The notes under the pieces: generated by a model | What the model saw: only the letters and a program-made list of their open reading frames with translations | What the model was told of the DNA's origin: nothing | The model's database searches: none | Origin: Metopolophium dirhodum | Taxonomy: Eukaryota > Arthropoda > Insecta > Hemiptera > Aphididae | Reading direction: 5' to 3' | Length of the DNA: 64,000 bases | NCBI RefSeq assembly: GCF_019925205.1 | Contig: NC_083560.1 | Span: 98,360,083-98,424,082 of the forward strand | Shown here: positions 34,900-44,118 of the stretch, one piece after another | Layout: every line of letters begins with the position of its first letter | Position numbering within the stretch: position 1 is the first letter of the stretch | Program-made: the position numbers and the translations under genes

Positions 34900-36715
34900 A
34901 TGAACCGCATTCGAAAAAATAATAATATAATAAGAATAAAACAGTTGCTTCGGCAACTATGTGACATTAGACATTATGTGGCATTAGACGATTTAGAAGT
35001 GTTGCTAGAAAAACGTATTTGGACAAGACCGTGGATTTTAAGAAGGAAAGAACGTGGATCATCTGCATTACTTTTAGAAGAACTTCGCTGTGAAGATATA
35101 GGCGAGTTTAAGAGTATTCTGAGAATGTCGCCAGATATATTCGATATCCTATTAAGTTGTGTGGCTCCAAAAATTCAACGTATGAATACTATAATGAGAG
35201 AGGCCATACCAGCAAAAGTAAAGTTGGAGATCACTTTAGATTTTCTTTCGTCTGGCATCAATTACAGGAAACTCAGTCACTTTTACCGAGTTTCAAGATC
35301 TTCAATATGTAAATTTATACCTGAAGTATGTGTCGAAATTTACAAGGCATTAAAAGAAAACATTAAGGTTTGTATTTACTTTATATTTTTATTAAGTCTT
35401 TATTATCATTTACTGTTTACATTATTCAATTTATTTTTAAATATTATTCATTAAATTATTAATTAATTATTACTAATTATACATAATATTATTAAAATAA
35501 TTATGCATCTTTAAATGCTCTCATTATAGGATTATCATTATAGGAGTCATCGTAGTTTATATCATTTATTTGATTTTCTTGGTTAGAATTATTTTGATAT
35601 TCAGTTGTTGACAAAATTGAACCCTCTGTTCGTGATGTTGGTACACTGTTTGATGTCATGTTGGAGTCTGAAGAGTTGTAAAAAGGTGTCTGAAATGAAA
35701 AAGTTGTGTTCCCATAGTTTAAATCTTGCAATCGACAACGAGATAATACAACATTGATTTGATCACGAGCCATAATACACTGTGTAGGAGATAAGTGTTT
35801 GAGTTGACTTGCTACGAATTTTCCAAAAATGTCATGTTCATTTTCGTCTGGTATATTATTTTCGTATTCTGGTATATTTTTTAAATCGTTCTTAATTGAC
35901 CTTATTTCATTTACTAGTGACGTCACTTGTGCAATTTTTTTTCTTTTTGGAGTTGGTACAGATGTAGGTATAGAGGGCCTCTTATAAGAAGATGAAAATG
36001 TAGATGGTTGTGCATTCAATTTTTTTAAATTTGAAATACTTTCGCTTTTATCAATATTGTCTTCAATATTGCCATTGCCCTTATTATTTTCAATATTATC
36101 TTCACTATTAATATTGGCTTCACTGTTATCTAAAATTTCATCAATTGTTTCTAACTCTTGACTGTCCTAAATTTTTTTAAAAAAATTGTCTTCATTGAAG
36201 TATAAACATACACACACAATATAAAAAATAAATATTAATATATATATATATATATTCGATAATATACATTATTTTACTTTGGATTTCATTAATTGTAATA
36301 TTTACAGCTCCCGATCAATAACGAAGAATGGGCGGAAATAGAAAATGGATTTAAAAACAGATGGAACTTTCCGCTATGTTATGGCGCCATTGACGGAAAA
36401 CATATACAAATTGTAGCACCCGACAACAGTGGCAGCATATATTTTAATTACAAAAAAGTATTCAGTATTGTTCTTTTGGCAATAGTAGATGACGATTATT
36501 GTTTCCGATATATTGATGTCGGTGCATGCGGAATGGCATCAGATGGAAGTGTATTTAGAAATTGCTCTATTTATAATAAACTAGAGAATAATCTTTTACC
36601 AAATGGTGGAGTGATTGTTGCCGATGGTGCATTTCCGTTAAAACCATATATGATGAAACCTTACCTTACCCAGGTGACAATTTAACATTGGCACAGAAAG
36701 TTTTCAACTATCGAC
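34900..36715 (+). pseudogene. Harbinger 2 transposase, 5' part (exon 1 and start of exon 2)
   Basis: Exon 1 (34900-35367, 156 codons) ends at a GTTTGT donor; exon 2 begins at 36308 after TTTACAG, phase 0. The nuclease core shows YGAIDGKHIQIV (first Asp) and VIVADGAFPLKPY (second Asp). Near 36660 the frame shifts by one base, so the reading after MMKPY hits a stop, while the other frame continues (PGDNLTLAQKVFNYR) to the Polinton target site. The intron contains the BESS exon of the opposite-strand gene. Confidence 0.85.
35501..36166 (-). CDS. BESS exon of the Harbinger 2 MADF-BESS gene
   Basis: Open for 221 codons after a TTTTAG acceptor, phase 0, matching the phase-0 donor of the MADF exon at 55700-56044. 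It begins with an acidic Asn/Glu-rich part (ETIDEILDNSEANINSE), then a basic TPKRKKIAQ, and a BESS-type helix pair DIFGKFVASQLKHLSP, ARDQINVVLSR, then a Ser/Asn-rich tail. BESS motifs mediate protein contacts of MADF proteins. It is now ~19.5 kb from its first exon because of the Polinton, so normal splicing is doubtful. Confidence 0.7.
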   Translation of the reverse strand, partial: DSQELETIDEILDNSEANINSEDNIENNKGNGNIEDNIDKSESISNLKKLNAQPSTFSSSYKRPSIPTSVPTPKRKKIAQVTSLVNEIRSIKNDLKNIPEYENNIPDENEHDIFGKFVASQLKHLSPTQCIMARDQINVVLSRCRLQDLNYGNTTFSFQTPFYNSSDSNMTSNSVPTSRTEGSILSTTEYQNNSNQENQINDINYDDSYNDNPIMRAFKDA

Positions 36716-36938
36716 AGTAGGTAGTATATGTAGGTTCTATCCCAGTTTTTACAATTACAGGGAGATTTAAAAACGGTTATCCACGACTTTCCCCCTTGAA
36801 CGATCAGATTTGTGGGTGCTTACTACCCCAGTTTTTTACTGTTCCAGGGTGATTTAAAAACGGTTATCCACGACTTTCCCCCTTGGATGAACAGATTTTT
36901 GGCTGCTTTCTATCCCAGTTTATACTGTTTAATTTTTT
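36716..36938 (+). repeat. Left terminal inverted repeat of the Polinton
   Basis: About 223 bp, nearly identical to the inverse of 54979-55201. It is itself made of two related ~110-bp units, each with GGTTATCCACGACTTTCCCC and a CCCAGTTT motif at the unit boundary. Confidence 0.9.
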
Positions 36939-37218
36939 CATCACTGCTAGATATCGCTTTTTGCTTAAAGCAGACTATGGTGTACCAGGAGAACATGTGA
37001 ATTAAATTTTCATTGTTGTATTTGTTCATTCACAGACTGTTTTTCCGGAGAAACTTAAATTTTACTTTTGTTGGTTGCACTGTATTTTTTATCAAAATTT
37101 GGTAAACAAATTATTAATAATTTTTAAATATATTCAGTTGCTTGCGATTAGCTGTTTTACCAAGTTGTGTTTTGTAGTTTCTAATTTCCTCGTCGTTTCT
37201 TTAATTTTTTTAAAAAAA

Positions 37219-37617
37219 ATGAATTTCCAAAAATGTACAAATGATATCCGGTCATTGGTTAGTCAAATACGATTCAATTCAACACCGGCTTATCCAGAAT
37301 TCACCGCATTTTCATCAAGGCTAAGATCATTTCAAACATACCCATCAAATACGGGCCAGAACAAATATAAATTGGCCCAGTGTGGTTTCCAGTATCTAAA
37401 CATCGGGGATGCAGTTCAATGTCACTGGTGTGGGATAATTCTACATAATTTTGAAATTTTTGACGATTGTTTTATAGAACATACTCGTTATTCACCAAAA
37501 TGTGTATTTCTATTATTAATGAAGGGAAATCAGTATATACAAAAAGTCTTAAGTAATTATTGTAAAACCGATGTTATTTGTAATTGTGAAACCGATCCGG
37601 ACGACACCATTTGTTAA
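37219..37617 (+). CDS. Single-BIR (IAP-like) protein in the Polinton
   Basis: A 132-residue protein starting at the ATG at 37219; an upstream in-frame ATG at 37075 would add a hydrophobic stretch and is less likely. Residues ~34-102 form a BIR domain: SFQTYP, KYKLAQCGFQYLNIGDAVQC, and a zinc site C68-x2-C71-x16-H88-x6-C95, the exact BIR spacing (CHWC ... EHTRYSPKC). BIR domains of inhibitor-of-apoptosis proteins bind caspases or IAP antagonists. There is no RING finger; the C-terminal tail is short and Cys/Asp-rich. It is the first gene inside the left terminal repeat, read inward. By analogy with other DNA viruses it may delay host cell death (inference), but single-BIR proteins such as survivin act in cell division. 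Confidence 0.85.
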   Translation: MNFQKCTNDIRSLVSQIRFNSTPAYPEFTAFSSRLRSFQTYPSNTGQNKYKLAQCGFQYLNIGDAVQCHWCGIILHNFEIFDDCFIEHTRYSPKCVFLLLMKGNQYIQKVLSNYCKTDVICNCETDPDDTIC

Positions 37618-37692
37618 ATCATGTGTTTTTGCTTATAATATATATTTTTTTTACATTTTTTGTATTTTTTATCCATGATTTTAGTATATAAT

Positions 37693-37818
37693 ATGTTTAC
37701 AAACGATAAAAACTCACAGTTCAACGTAGGACTTCTAGCAGTTATATTTCACTTTATATTTATGCTTATAGTGGTCAAAATATTTTTAACTTATAAAAAA
37801 ATTAACAAAATTATTTAA
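37693..37818 (+). CDS. 41-residue predicted single-pass membrane peptide
   Basis: ATG at 37693 opens 41 codons ending two bases before the start of the next gene. Polar N-terminus, then a hydrophobic run VGLLAVIFHFIFMLIVVKIF, then a basic end (TYKKINKII). No family recognised. The tight spacing to the 206-residue gene suggests a shared transcript. Confidence 0.45.
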   Translation: MFTNDKNSQFNVGLLAVIFHFIFMLIVVKIFLTYKKINKII

Positions 37819-37820
37819 CA

Positions 37821-38441
37821 ATGGATTCACCAATAATTGTCTGTAAGTCTACTTTTGACATCCGTGCTTTTAGCAAGAAAAATATTACAGTGGGGTTATT
37901 AATTAATAATCAGATTTCTATTATTTTGCTATTGGAGTGTAAACTTTCAAAGAAAATTATTACATTAAGTTTGGAAGAATGGTTTACACTTATGTCTGAA
38001 TCTAATTACAATTCAATTATGAATAATTTACATATCAGATGTAGACGTGTAAAAATAACAGATAACTTTTCATATTCAACCAATGTTAAACATAGTTTAA
38101 TTACCTTGCATATAAACGACAATTACATTAGTTTGACGAACATTGACTTCGCCCGTCTCAAGCAAATACAAAATTTGATCGATTTGTATATTGTAGAAAA
38201 ACAGAAACGTTTGTCAAGTTATCAGGTTACATTTGACACAGCTTACGAACTGATTAAAAACGATGTCCGCGGTCTTCCCATCACTTGCCAGAGGAATGAA
38301 TTTACAAACCAATATATTCAAAACTATGACTTTAGTTATTATTCGCATCTACAAAACGATGACACATCATTTTTACATGAAATATTGCAATTTCATTTTA
38401 ACACAATGTCTGATATGATATTACAAGACCTATTAGTATAA
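37821..38441 (+). CDS. Orphan Polinton protein, 206 residues (copy A)
   Basis: Not recognised by family. It is clearly related to the 207-residue protein at 53019-53642: same length and order of motifs, including KKNITVGLLINNQISIILL near the start, a Trp near residue 54, LSSYQVTFDTAYELIKND in the middle and a C-terminal YIQNYDF ... SFLHEI. No signal peptide, membrane segment or zinc motif. The two copies sit near opposite ends of the element and point inward. A host-interaction or early regulatory role is possible but unproven. Confidence 0.75.
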   Translation: MDSPIIVCKSTFDIRAFSKKNITVGLLINNQISIILLLECKLSKKIITLSLEEWFTLMSESNYNSIMNNLHIRCRRVKITDNFSYSTNVKHSLITLHINDNYISLTNIDFARLKQIQNLIDLYIVEKQKRLSSYQVTFDTAYELIKNDVRGLPITCQRNEFTNQYIQNYDFSYYSHLQNDDTSFLHEILQFHFNTMSDMILQDLLV

Positions 38442-38591
38442 TAAATTATTGTTTTTTTATAAATAAAACTTTTTTGTATACAATAATCAATCTTTTTTTA
38501 TTTCAGGAGATAACCTATGTAAATAATTAATTTGCCTTGATAAAAAACTTTTATATTTTTTATTATAAAAAGTATAACATATAAAATATCT

Positions 38592-39509
38592 TTATTTTAA
38601 AATATCTGATGATGTTATCCATGAATTTTGGCTCGAATCAAAGCCTAACCATTTGACAAACATTTTATTCCCAACTTTTTTTATGATACGTTCAACGAGG
38701 AAAGTGTCTGGATAATCCGTTAACTTAATTTCCTGTTCGTAAAAACCACCTAAGATTTTATTGCCTGTTCCATCTTTTAGTCGATAAGTTACTGGGTTTG
38801 TCTGTAAGACTTTTGAAATTGTAAATATTTCCGTTGTCCAATTTGGGGTGTATCCTTTACTAAATGCATGTTTATACTTAGATATTCTTACTTTATCATT
38901 AACTTTAAATTTCGGTTTATATAATGTTTTATCATTTATATGGGTATTAAATTTAACTTTGTTTGCGTCCAACCGAGCATCATTGGGTGTACATTTGATT
39001 GTTCTATGTTTTGTATTATTATAGTTTTGTATAATTTTTGATATTTTATCATACCAATTCCATGTACCTGTTGCAGTGAAATGTCTATATATATTATTTT
39101 TAAGGGTTTGTATAACACGTTCACAAATTGAACACTTGATAACACTGTATGAACTAAAATGTTTAATTTTATATTTTTTCATTAAATTTTGAAATTGAAT
39201 ATTATAAAATTCTGTGCCATTATCTGTCTGTAACAATTTTGGATTAGCTTTTTTCAATATATTAGACATGGCTTTTGTACAATTTTCACCGGACTTATTT
39301 TTCAGTGACTCAACCCAAATATATTTTGAATACGTGTCTATAACAACTAAAATATATCTAAAGCCGTGATTTTTTTTAGAATGAGATTGCATATCCATTA
39401 AATCAGCTTGCCAGAGGTCATCAATAAACCGTGTTACTACGCATCGTCTAGGAAATATTTTTCTGGCTGGCCGATGTAGTTCATTAGCTATACTATCTAA
39501 GGTTACCAT
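38592..39509 (-). CDS. Polinton integrase (RVE family) with C-terminal chromodomain
   Basis: 305 residues. The catalytic core has D36 (DDLWQADLMDM), D96 (LLQTDNGTEFY) and E130 (CERVIQTLKN) in the order of retroviral-type integrases. An SH3-like basic segment follows (KFKVNDKVRISKYKHAF), and residues ~268-305 are a chromodomain (ERIIKKVGNKMFVKWLGF, NSWITSSDIL). A clear N-terminal HHCC zinc finger is not visible. It inserts element DNA into the chromosome, producing the 6-bp duplication seen here; the chromodomain may steer it to methylated histones. Its ATG overlaps the stop of the upstream gene (TAATG), so the two are probably co-transcribed. Confidence 0.93.
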   Translation of the reverse strand: MVTLDSIANELHRPARKIFPRRCVVTRFIDDLWQADLMDMQSHSKKNHGFRYILVVIDTYSKYIWVESLKNKSGENCTKAMSNILKKANPKLLQTDNGTEFYNIQFQNLMKKYKIKHFSSYSVIKCSICERVIQTLKNNIYRHFTATGTWNWYDKISKIIQNYNNTKHRTIKCTPNDARLDANKVKFNTHINDKTLYKPKFKVNDKVRISKYKHAFSKGYTPNWTTEIFTISKVLQTNPVTYRLKDGTGNKILGGFYEQEIKLTDYPDTFLVERIIKKVGNKMFVKWLGFDSSQNSWITSSDILK

Positions 39510-40510
39510 TATACTATAATATTTCTCTCACGTAGCTCTTCTAAAATAGATATAATTTCATTATTAACACCAGTATTACCCGCACTTTGTGATGATGCTA
39601 AAAGATTTAATCTAGTCACTAGCTCATTTGGGTCGTCATAATAAACTAACTGGGTTTGAGGTATTACATCTTTATATAAACCAGCACCTTTATTATTAGT
39701 CTGCGGTGTTGAAGTAAAACTAAACATATTTTCAACAACAGGTTCTGAAATCATAGAACTGTTAGCTGTTGGTTGAAATTCAAACGGCGCATTTCCCATG
39801 GTTGTATTATTATGAATATTACTACGTTTAGCGCTCAACCTAGATATATGTTCGTTAAATGGTAATAAGTTAATTTGAGGAGTTTTAGGGGTATTAATTT
39901 TAGTTATTTCTTTGTTTAACTGATGATCCTCATTTTTCATTCGTTCGTACAGAGGTTTTACAACATTAATCCATTTAAAGTATCTTGAGGTTTTGGGTTT
40001 CCCATCGGGTTTTAAATGAACATGTGTTGTTCTTAAAATATCATAATAAGATTCCATATCTTCTATAGTGTGATTTTTTGGTTCCTTCTCGCATAATAAC
40101 GACCATAGCCCTTTAGTCCATTTATAGTATTTATTAACCAACTGTAAGTTACCATGACAAAAAGTTACTGTGTGATCTCCTATTTTGTACGAATCACTAG
40201 CTTTATCATAATACATACCATAGGATTTATCATAACGTTGTATTGTCTGTCGATTATTAAAAAAATTTGAAAATGTTGAATTTAATACATCGTCATCTTC
40301 GTCACTAATATGCGAGGTTTCCGTATTTTTTTGATCAGCTGGGTGCGAGTTACATTGATTATTTTTTTCTATACTTGTACTCAATGGTTTAAATGCTTCA
40401 CGGAAATAGTTTTCAGAATCTATAACGCCCCGTTTCATTTCCATTATTTTTCGTTTAATATTTTTTTTTGATGTTATTAAATTTTCCAGCAAAACTTTTT
40501 CTTTATCCAT
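39509..40510 (-). CDS. Polinton-associated conserved protein (DUF8207-like)
   Basis: 333 residues from the ATG at 40510; a start at 40528 would add six residues. It has a basic N-terminal coiled segment (KKNIKRKIMEMKRG), then a central region YGMYYDKASDSYKIGDHTVT ... KGLWSLLCEK typical of the DUF8207 proteins that accompany insect Polintons, and a Ser/Asn-rich tail. Function unknown. Its place between packaging ATPase and integrase and its one-base overlap with the integrase gene suggest a role in replication, packaging or integration. Confidence 0.75.
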   Translation of the reverse strand: MDKEKVLLENLITSKKNIKRKIMEMKRGVIDSENYFREAFKPLSTSIEKNNQCNSHPADQKNTETSHISDEDDDVLNSTFSNFFNNRQTIQRYDKSYGMYYDKASDSYKIGDHTVTFCHGNLQLVNKYYKWTKGLWSLLCEKEPKNHTIEDMESYYDILRTTHVHLKPDGKPKTSRYFKWINVVKPLYERMKNEDHQLNKEITKINTPKTPQINLLPFNEHISRLSAKRSNIHNNTTMGNAPFEFQPTANSSMISEPVVENMFSFTSTPQTNNKGAGLYKDVIPQTQLVYYDDPNELVTRLNLLASSQSAGNTGVNNEIISILEELRERNIIV

Positions 40511-40729
40511 TGTAAATAATAAATACAATTTAACTGTATCGTATGACTACTGATATCACTATGTGGTTAATAACTGCGTACTATGGTATATATATATATA
40601 TTTATAAAGTATTTTATTAAAATAATATTAAGGTTTACAATAATTTTTACAAAGTTCATCATTAAATGGCTTGTAAATTATAATATCAGAAAATTAATGA
40701 TATGTATGTTAACATAATACAATACTAAT

Positions 40730-41422
40730 TTATCTTATTTTAATAAACGTATGAAAACCACATCTATATCTTCCTTCATTCATTTCTCGAGTCTTATCGG
40801 TAACCAGAAACCCGTAATCACTGTGGTTCCAACATAAATGGGAAATTTCCCGAAATTTTGAGAAATCCATATCTGCTGACGTATGATCGTTGAATATATG
40901 TCGTAAATTTGTATCATCTTGTTTCAGCAGCATTAAAAAGTTTGAGTTATCTCTTACTAATTGTTTTGATATTTTAGAATATGTTTGTGCTAAATAAAAT
41001 ACAGAGCTAGCACCTGAATGTCTTCCAATGCTGAAGTATTCTCTGATTACAGATTGTGGACCACATATTACATCATCAAAAATTATAATAGAATTTTTTT
41101 TAGTCAAGTTCGGTTTTATAACCTTATCAGCGCTTGTAAATATGAAAAAATTAGCACCTTGTATATCATCTATAATTTTTTTTAATAAAACATATTTTTC
41201 TTGATTGGAGGTTTTCGAGTATAAATAAATATTTTCAAATCTTAACCCGTTTGCGTGTGTGATCAGATTATACATTATATTTGTTTTTCCTGAACCGCTG
41301 GGACCAACTAGTATAGCACGTATAGTATCAGGAAATAACGAACCGTGTCTTGATGGTTTTTTAACTGTCCGAACATCCACATTTATAACATCCAATTTAT
41401 CTTTCTGTTCAATCAAATCCAT
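40730..41422 (-). CDS. Genome-packaging ATPase (FtsK/A32-like)
   Basis: 230 residues, the usual length of Polinton packaging ATPases. Walker A is GPSGSGKTN (residues 40-48), Walker B is NSIIIFDDVI (~110-119), followed by SIGRHSGASSVFYLAQTY with a sensor-like Gln. Proteins of this HerA/FtsK-related group power DNA entry into capsids. It is transcribed away from the late gene block, with 48 bp between the two ATG codons, so a divergent promoter lies there. Confidence 0.93.
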   Translation of the reverse strand: MDLIEQKDKLDVINVDVRTVKKPSRHGSLFPDTIRAILVGPSGSGKTNIMYNLITHANGLRFENIYLYSKTSNQEKYVLLKKIIDDIQGANFFIFTSADKVIKPNLTKKNSIIIFDDVICGPQSVIREYFSIGRHSGASSVFYLAQTYSKISKQLVRDNSNFLMLLKQDDTNLRHIFNDHTSADMDFSKFREISHLCWNHSDYGFLVTDKTREMNEGRYRCGFHTFIKIR

Positions 41423-41470
41423 TTTTTCTTATAAATACGCTAGAATTTTCCAATTTGTAATCAGTTATCG
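41423..41470. promoter_or_regulatory. Divergent promoter region between packaging and late blocks
   Basis: Only 48 bp separate the start codons of the ATPase (-) and the phospholipase-type protein (+). Control signals for both must lie here or inside the coding ends. No unambiguous TATA box is visible. Confidence 0.4.
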
Positions 41471-42106
41471 ATGACACGTTCAACTCGTAAGTGTAAGTCA
41501 GTCAAGACTGGAAAAGGATTTGTAAACTCCCTTATAAATAGTCTCCCGTTTGAAGCCCATGTACCAGGATATCAGTATTGCGGTCCAGGTACGAAATTAA
41601 AAAAGAGGTTAGATCGTGGTGATAAAGGAATAAACCCATTGGATGCTGCTTGTCGCGATCACGATATTGTGTATGCAGCGAGTAAAAATTTAGACGATAG
41701 ACATAAAGCTGATAAAGTGTTAGAAAATCGTGCTTGGGAAAGATTTAAAGCAAAAGATACTCCTAAAAAAGAGAAACTAGTTGCGTATGCAGTAACAAAT
41801 GCGATGAAAGCTAAAAGAAAAATAGGTATGGGTTGTAAACGGAAACGTGCTATAAAAACAAATGGTATATTAGCAGCGAAGAAAAAAAGAATCTCAAAGA
41901 AAAAGAATGGTGGTAAAAGGCTGATTTTAGCACCGAGACAGTCAGGAGGTGTAATTCCTTTAATACCTATATTTGCAGGATTGTCAGCACTTGGTAGTTT
42001 GATGTCTGGAGGTGCTAGTGTGTATAATGCGGTTCAAAATGGAAAAAGAAAAAAAGGAAGTGGTTTGAATTCAAACAAGAATAGATCAAGAAAAAAAAAA
42101 AACTGA
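41471..42106 (+). CDS. Phospholipase A2-type minor virion protein
   Basis: 211 residues. Residues 36-41 (YCGPGT) form a calcium loop and C61-R-D-H64-D65 holds the catalytic His-Asp pair of the secreted phospholipase A2 fold, as in parvovirus VP1 (PLDAACRDHDIVYAA). Residues ~120-150 are very basic and may bind DNA. Residues ~159-188 are hydrophobic and Gly-rich (VIPLIPIFAGLSALGSLM) and could insert in membranes. The protein would fit a role in endosomal escape during entry (inference). First gene of the late block; its stop overlaps the protease start (TGATG-type junction). Confidence 0.85.
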   Translation: MTRSTRKCKSVKTGKGFVNSLINSLPFEAHVPGYQYCGPGTKLKKRLDRGDKGINPLDAACRDHDIVYAASKNLDDRHKADKVLENRAWERFKAKDTPKKEKLVAYAVTNAMKAKRKIGMGCKRKRAIKTNGILAAKKKRISKKKNGGKRLILAPRQSGGVIPLIPIFAGLSALGSLMSGGASVYNAVQNGKRKKGSGLNSNKNRSRKKKN

Positions 42107-42477
42107 TGATTACGCTACCTGACAGACCGCTTTCGTCTCAGGATATTATAAAATACGTCGAGAAGTTGAAAATCAATCATTTCCGTGGTGTCTTTTCACG
42201 TGATAACTTACCTAAAAAACCGCATACGATTGAATGTGGTATATTAAACTTGGATATATCTTCAGGCGACGGAAGCCATTGGGTAGCGTTTTATAAAAAT
42301 AAGGACAAAGTTGTATATTTTGATAGCTTTGGTGATTTACCACCACCAATTGAATTACAACATTATTTCAGACAGTTCAAAATAGTATACAACTATTCCA
42401 ACTATCAAGACTTCAATACATTTAACTGTGGTCATTTATGTCTTGAATTTTTACAATGTATGAATCTGTTACATTAA
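42106..42477 (+). CDS. Adenovirus-type maturation cysteine protease
   Basis: 123 residues. Catalytic residues in the expected order: H58 (GSHWVAFY), D73 (YFDSFGD), Q101 (NYQDFN) and C108 (FNCGHLCLEF). This is the Ulp1/adenain-like fold used by adenoviruses and Polintons to cleave capsid precursors. The last 22 bases overlap the start of the first penton gene in another frame, so the late genes are tightly packed. Confidence 0.9.
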   Translation: MITLPDRPLSSQDIIKYVEKLKINHFRGVFSRDNLPKKPHTIECGILNLDISSGDGSHWVAFYKNKDKVVYFDSFGDLPPPIELQHYFRQFKIVYNYSNYQDFNTFNCGHLCLEFLQCMNLLH

Positions 42478-43196
42478 GTTTAACTGGAAATACAACTATA
42501 TTATCCACGAATTATTTTCCATCTCTAAACGTTTACGAGGATTCAGAAATAGCTTTGTTATCTTTGCAAACATACAATTCATTTCCAAATATTATAAATC
42601 TAACTAATAACCGGCTGAGAATAAAATCAATTCCTCCAGATAGAAAAGTAAATATTCAATTTTTTGTGCCAGTCGAATGCTGTGACATAGAAGATATTAA
42701 CAAATATATGGTAGAAGAGTTACCTCAAGCTAATAAAGTCTACGGAACAAAGCTAACATTCAATGTACGTATTGATCCTATCGATTTTAGAACGTATATA
42801 AAATGTAATGGAATACTACGCTTTGAGCATCCGTATAGTATAGCACCTGTTTTTGGGTATAGAAAGAAAGATTGTGGACCGTTTTATGAAGAACATCGAT
42901 CGGATAAAGCTGCAAATTTAAACACATTTAATTCTATAAAAGTAATGTGTAATATAGCACATGGGTCATTCAACAACCAACTTCAAACCCATTCGATATA
43001 TGAGTTTTTCCCGAGTGGGAGAAGAGGAACAAAGGTTGTTCAATCTCCGGTAAACCTTATATATTACCGATTAAACAAAACAGATATTAATTCAATTACT
43101 GTTCAGTTAGTTGACCAAAACAATAATCCAATTGACAATTTTAACGAAACGTTAACAGTTGTTCTGCATATTAAACGTCACGGATCTCATCATTAA
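42456..43196 (+). CDS. Penton-like minor capsid protein, copy 1
   Basis: 246 residues, starting MYESVTLSLTGN. It follows the protease and precedes the major capsid gene, where Polinton penton-base-like single jelly-roll proteins lie. Beta-rich with motifs SIAPVFGY, AANLNTFNSIKVMCNIAHGS and a C-terminal SITVQLVDQNNNPIDNFNET. The next gene is a diverged duplicate of the same length. Likely forms the capsid vertices. The jelly-roll assignment rests on context and overall pattern, not a structural comparison. Confidence 0.8.
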   Translation: MYESVTLSLTGNTTILSTNYFPSLNVYEDSEIALLSLQTYNSFPNIINLTNNRLRIKSIPPDRKVNIQFFVPVECCDIEDINKYMVEELPQANKVYGTKLTFNVRIDPIDFRTYIKCNGILRFEHPYSIAPVFGYRKKDCGPFYEEHRSDKAANLNTFNSIKVMCNIAHGSFNNQLQTHSIYEFFPSGRRGTKVVQSPVNLIYYRLNKTDINSITVQLVDQNNNPIDNFNETLTVVLHIKRHGSHH

Positions 43197-43217
43197 ATTT
43201 ATATCTTAGATTTTGTA

Positions 43218-43958
43218 ATGTATGAGTCAGTTACTTTAAGTTTAACTGGGAATGCTACCATATTATCTGTAAATTATTTTCCACCTATAGGCCTTTACGA
43301 GGACTCAGAAATAGCTTTGTTATGTTTACAGTCATTTAATTCGTTTCCAAATATTAATGATAAAAATAATAAATTTTCTATACAAGTAGCTGAGAATGAA
43401 AACAATAATGATCCTATGATATGTTTTATTACATTGGAAGAGGGTTGTTATGAAATTGAAGATATTAAGCAACGAGTTAAGAAGCAAATAGATACCTATA
43501 ATAGTAAAAACTTAACCAATTTAACATTCGACATTACGGTTGATCCTAACGATTTCAGATCGTATATAAAATGTAATGGGATACTACACTTTGAGTATCC
43601 GCATAGTATAGCACCTGTATTCGGTTTTGAAAAACGAGTATATAACCCATACAATGAAATTCTTCGATCAAAAAAAGCTGTCAATTTAAACACAATTAAT
43701 TCTATAAAAGTAATGTGTAATATAGCTCAAGGATCATTCAACAACCATCTTCAAAGTCATTCGATTTATGAGTTTTTCCCGAGTGAAAAAACAGGATCTA
43801 AAGTTATACAGTCACCACCAAACTTAATATATTACAAATTGAATAAAACAAATATTGACTCGATAACCGTTCAGTTAGTAGATCAAGATCATAATCCGAT
43901 TGATAATTTTGATGAGGCATTGACAATTGTGTTACATATTAAACGTTACGGGTCTTGA
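43218..43958 (+). CDS. Penton-like minor capsid protein, copy 2
   Basis: 246 residues, tandem duplicate of the previous gene, 21 bases after its stop. Shared blocks: MYESVTLSLTGN, YEDSEIALLCLQSFNSFPNI, RSYIKCNGILHFEYPHSIAP, HSIYEFFPS and SITVQLVDQDHNPIDNF. The middle (residues ~55-100) is most diverged. Both copies are open, so they may form mixed vertices or have split roles. Its stop is followed after one base by the ATG of the next small gene. Confidence 0.8.
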   Translation: MYESVTLSLTGNATILSVNYFPPIGLYEDSEIALLCLQSFNSFPNINDKNNKFSIQVAENENNNDPMICFITLEEGCYEIEDIKQRVKKQIDTYNSKNLTNLTFDITVDPNDFRSYIKCNGILHFEYPHSIAPVFGFEKRVYNPYNEILRSKKAVNLNTINSIKVMCNIAQGSFNNHLQSHSIYEFFPSEKTGSKVIQSPPNLIYYKLNKTNIDSITVQLVDQDHNPIDNFDEALTIVLHIKRYGS

Positions 43959-43959
43959 G

Positions 43960-44118
43960 ATGGGATTAAAATTCAATATAAGTCCACTACTTCGGATCAG
44001 AACAACTAGTCATAAGACTAAAGTGCTACCAGTAACATCAAATAAAATAAAAAAATTGACAGTGAAGAATAAAAAAATTTTACAAGCTCTGGGTTATCAA
44101 TTGAAGCAAAATGCCTGA
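43960..44118 (+). CDS. Small basic protein between penton and major capsid
   Basis: 52 residues from the ATG at 43960, one base after the preceding stop; it overlaps the major capsid start by 8 bases. Very basic: SHKTKVLPVTSNKIKKLTVK, ending KKILQALGYQLKQNA. Size, charge and position suggest a capsid-internal, DNA-condensing or scaffold protein (inference); no family assigned. Confidence 0.65.
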   Translation: MGLKFNISPLLRIRTTSHKTKVLPVTSNKIKKLTVKNKKILQALGYQLKQNA

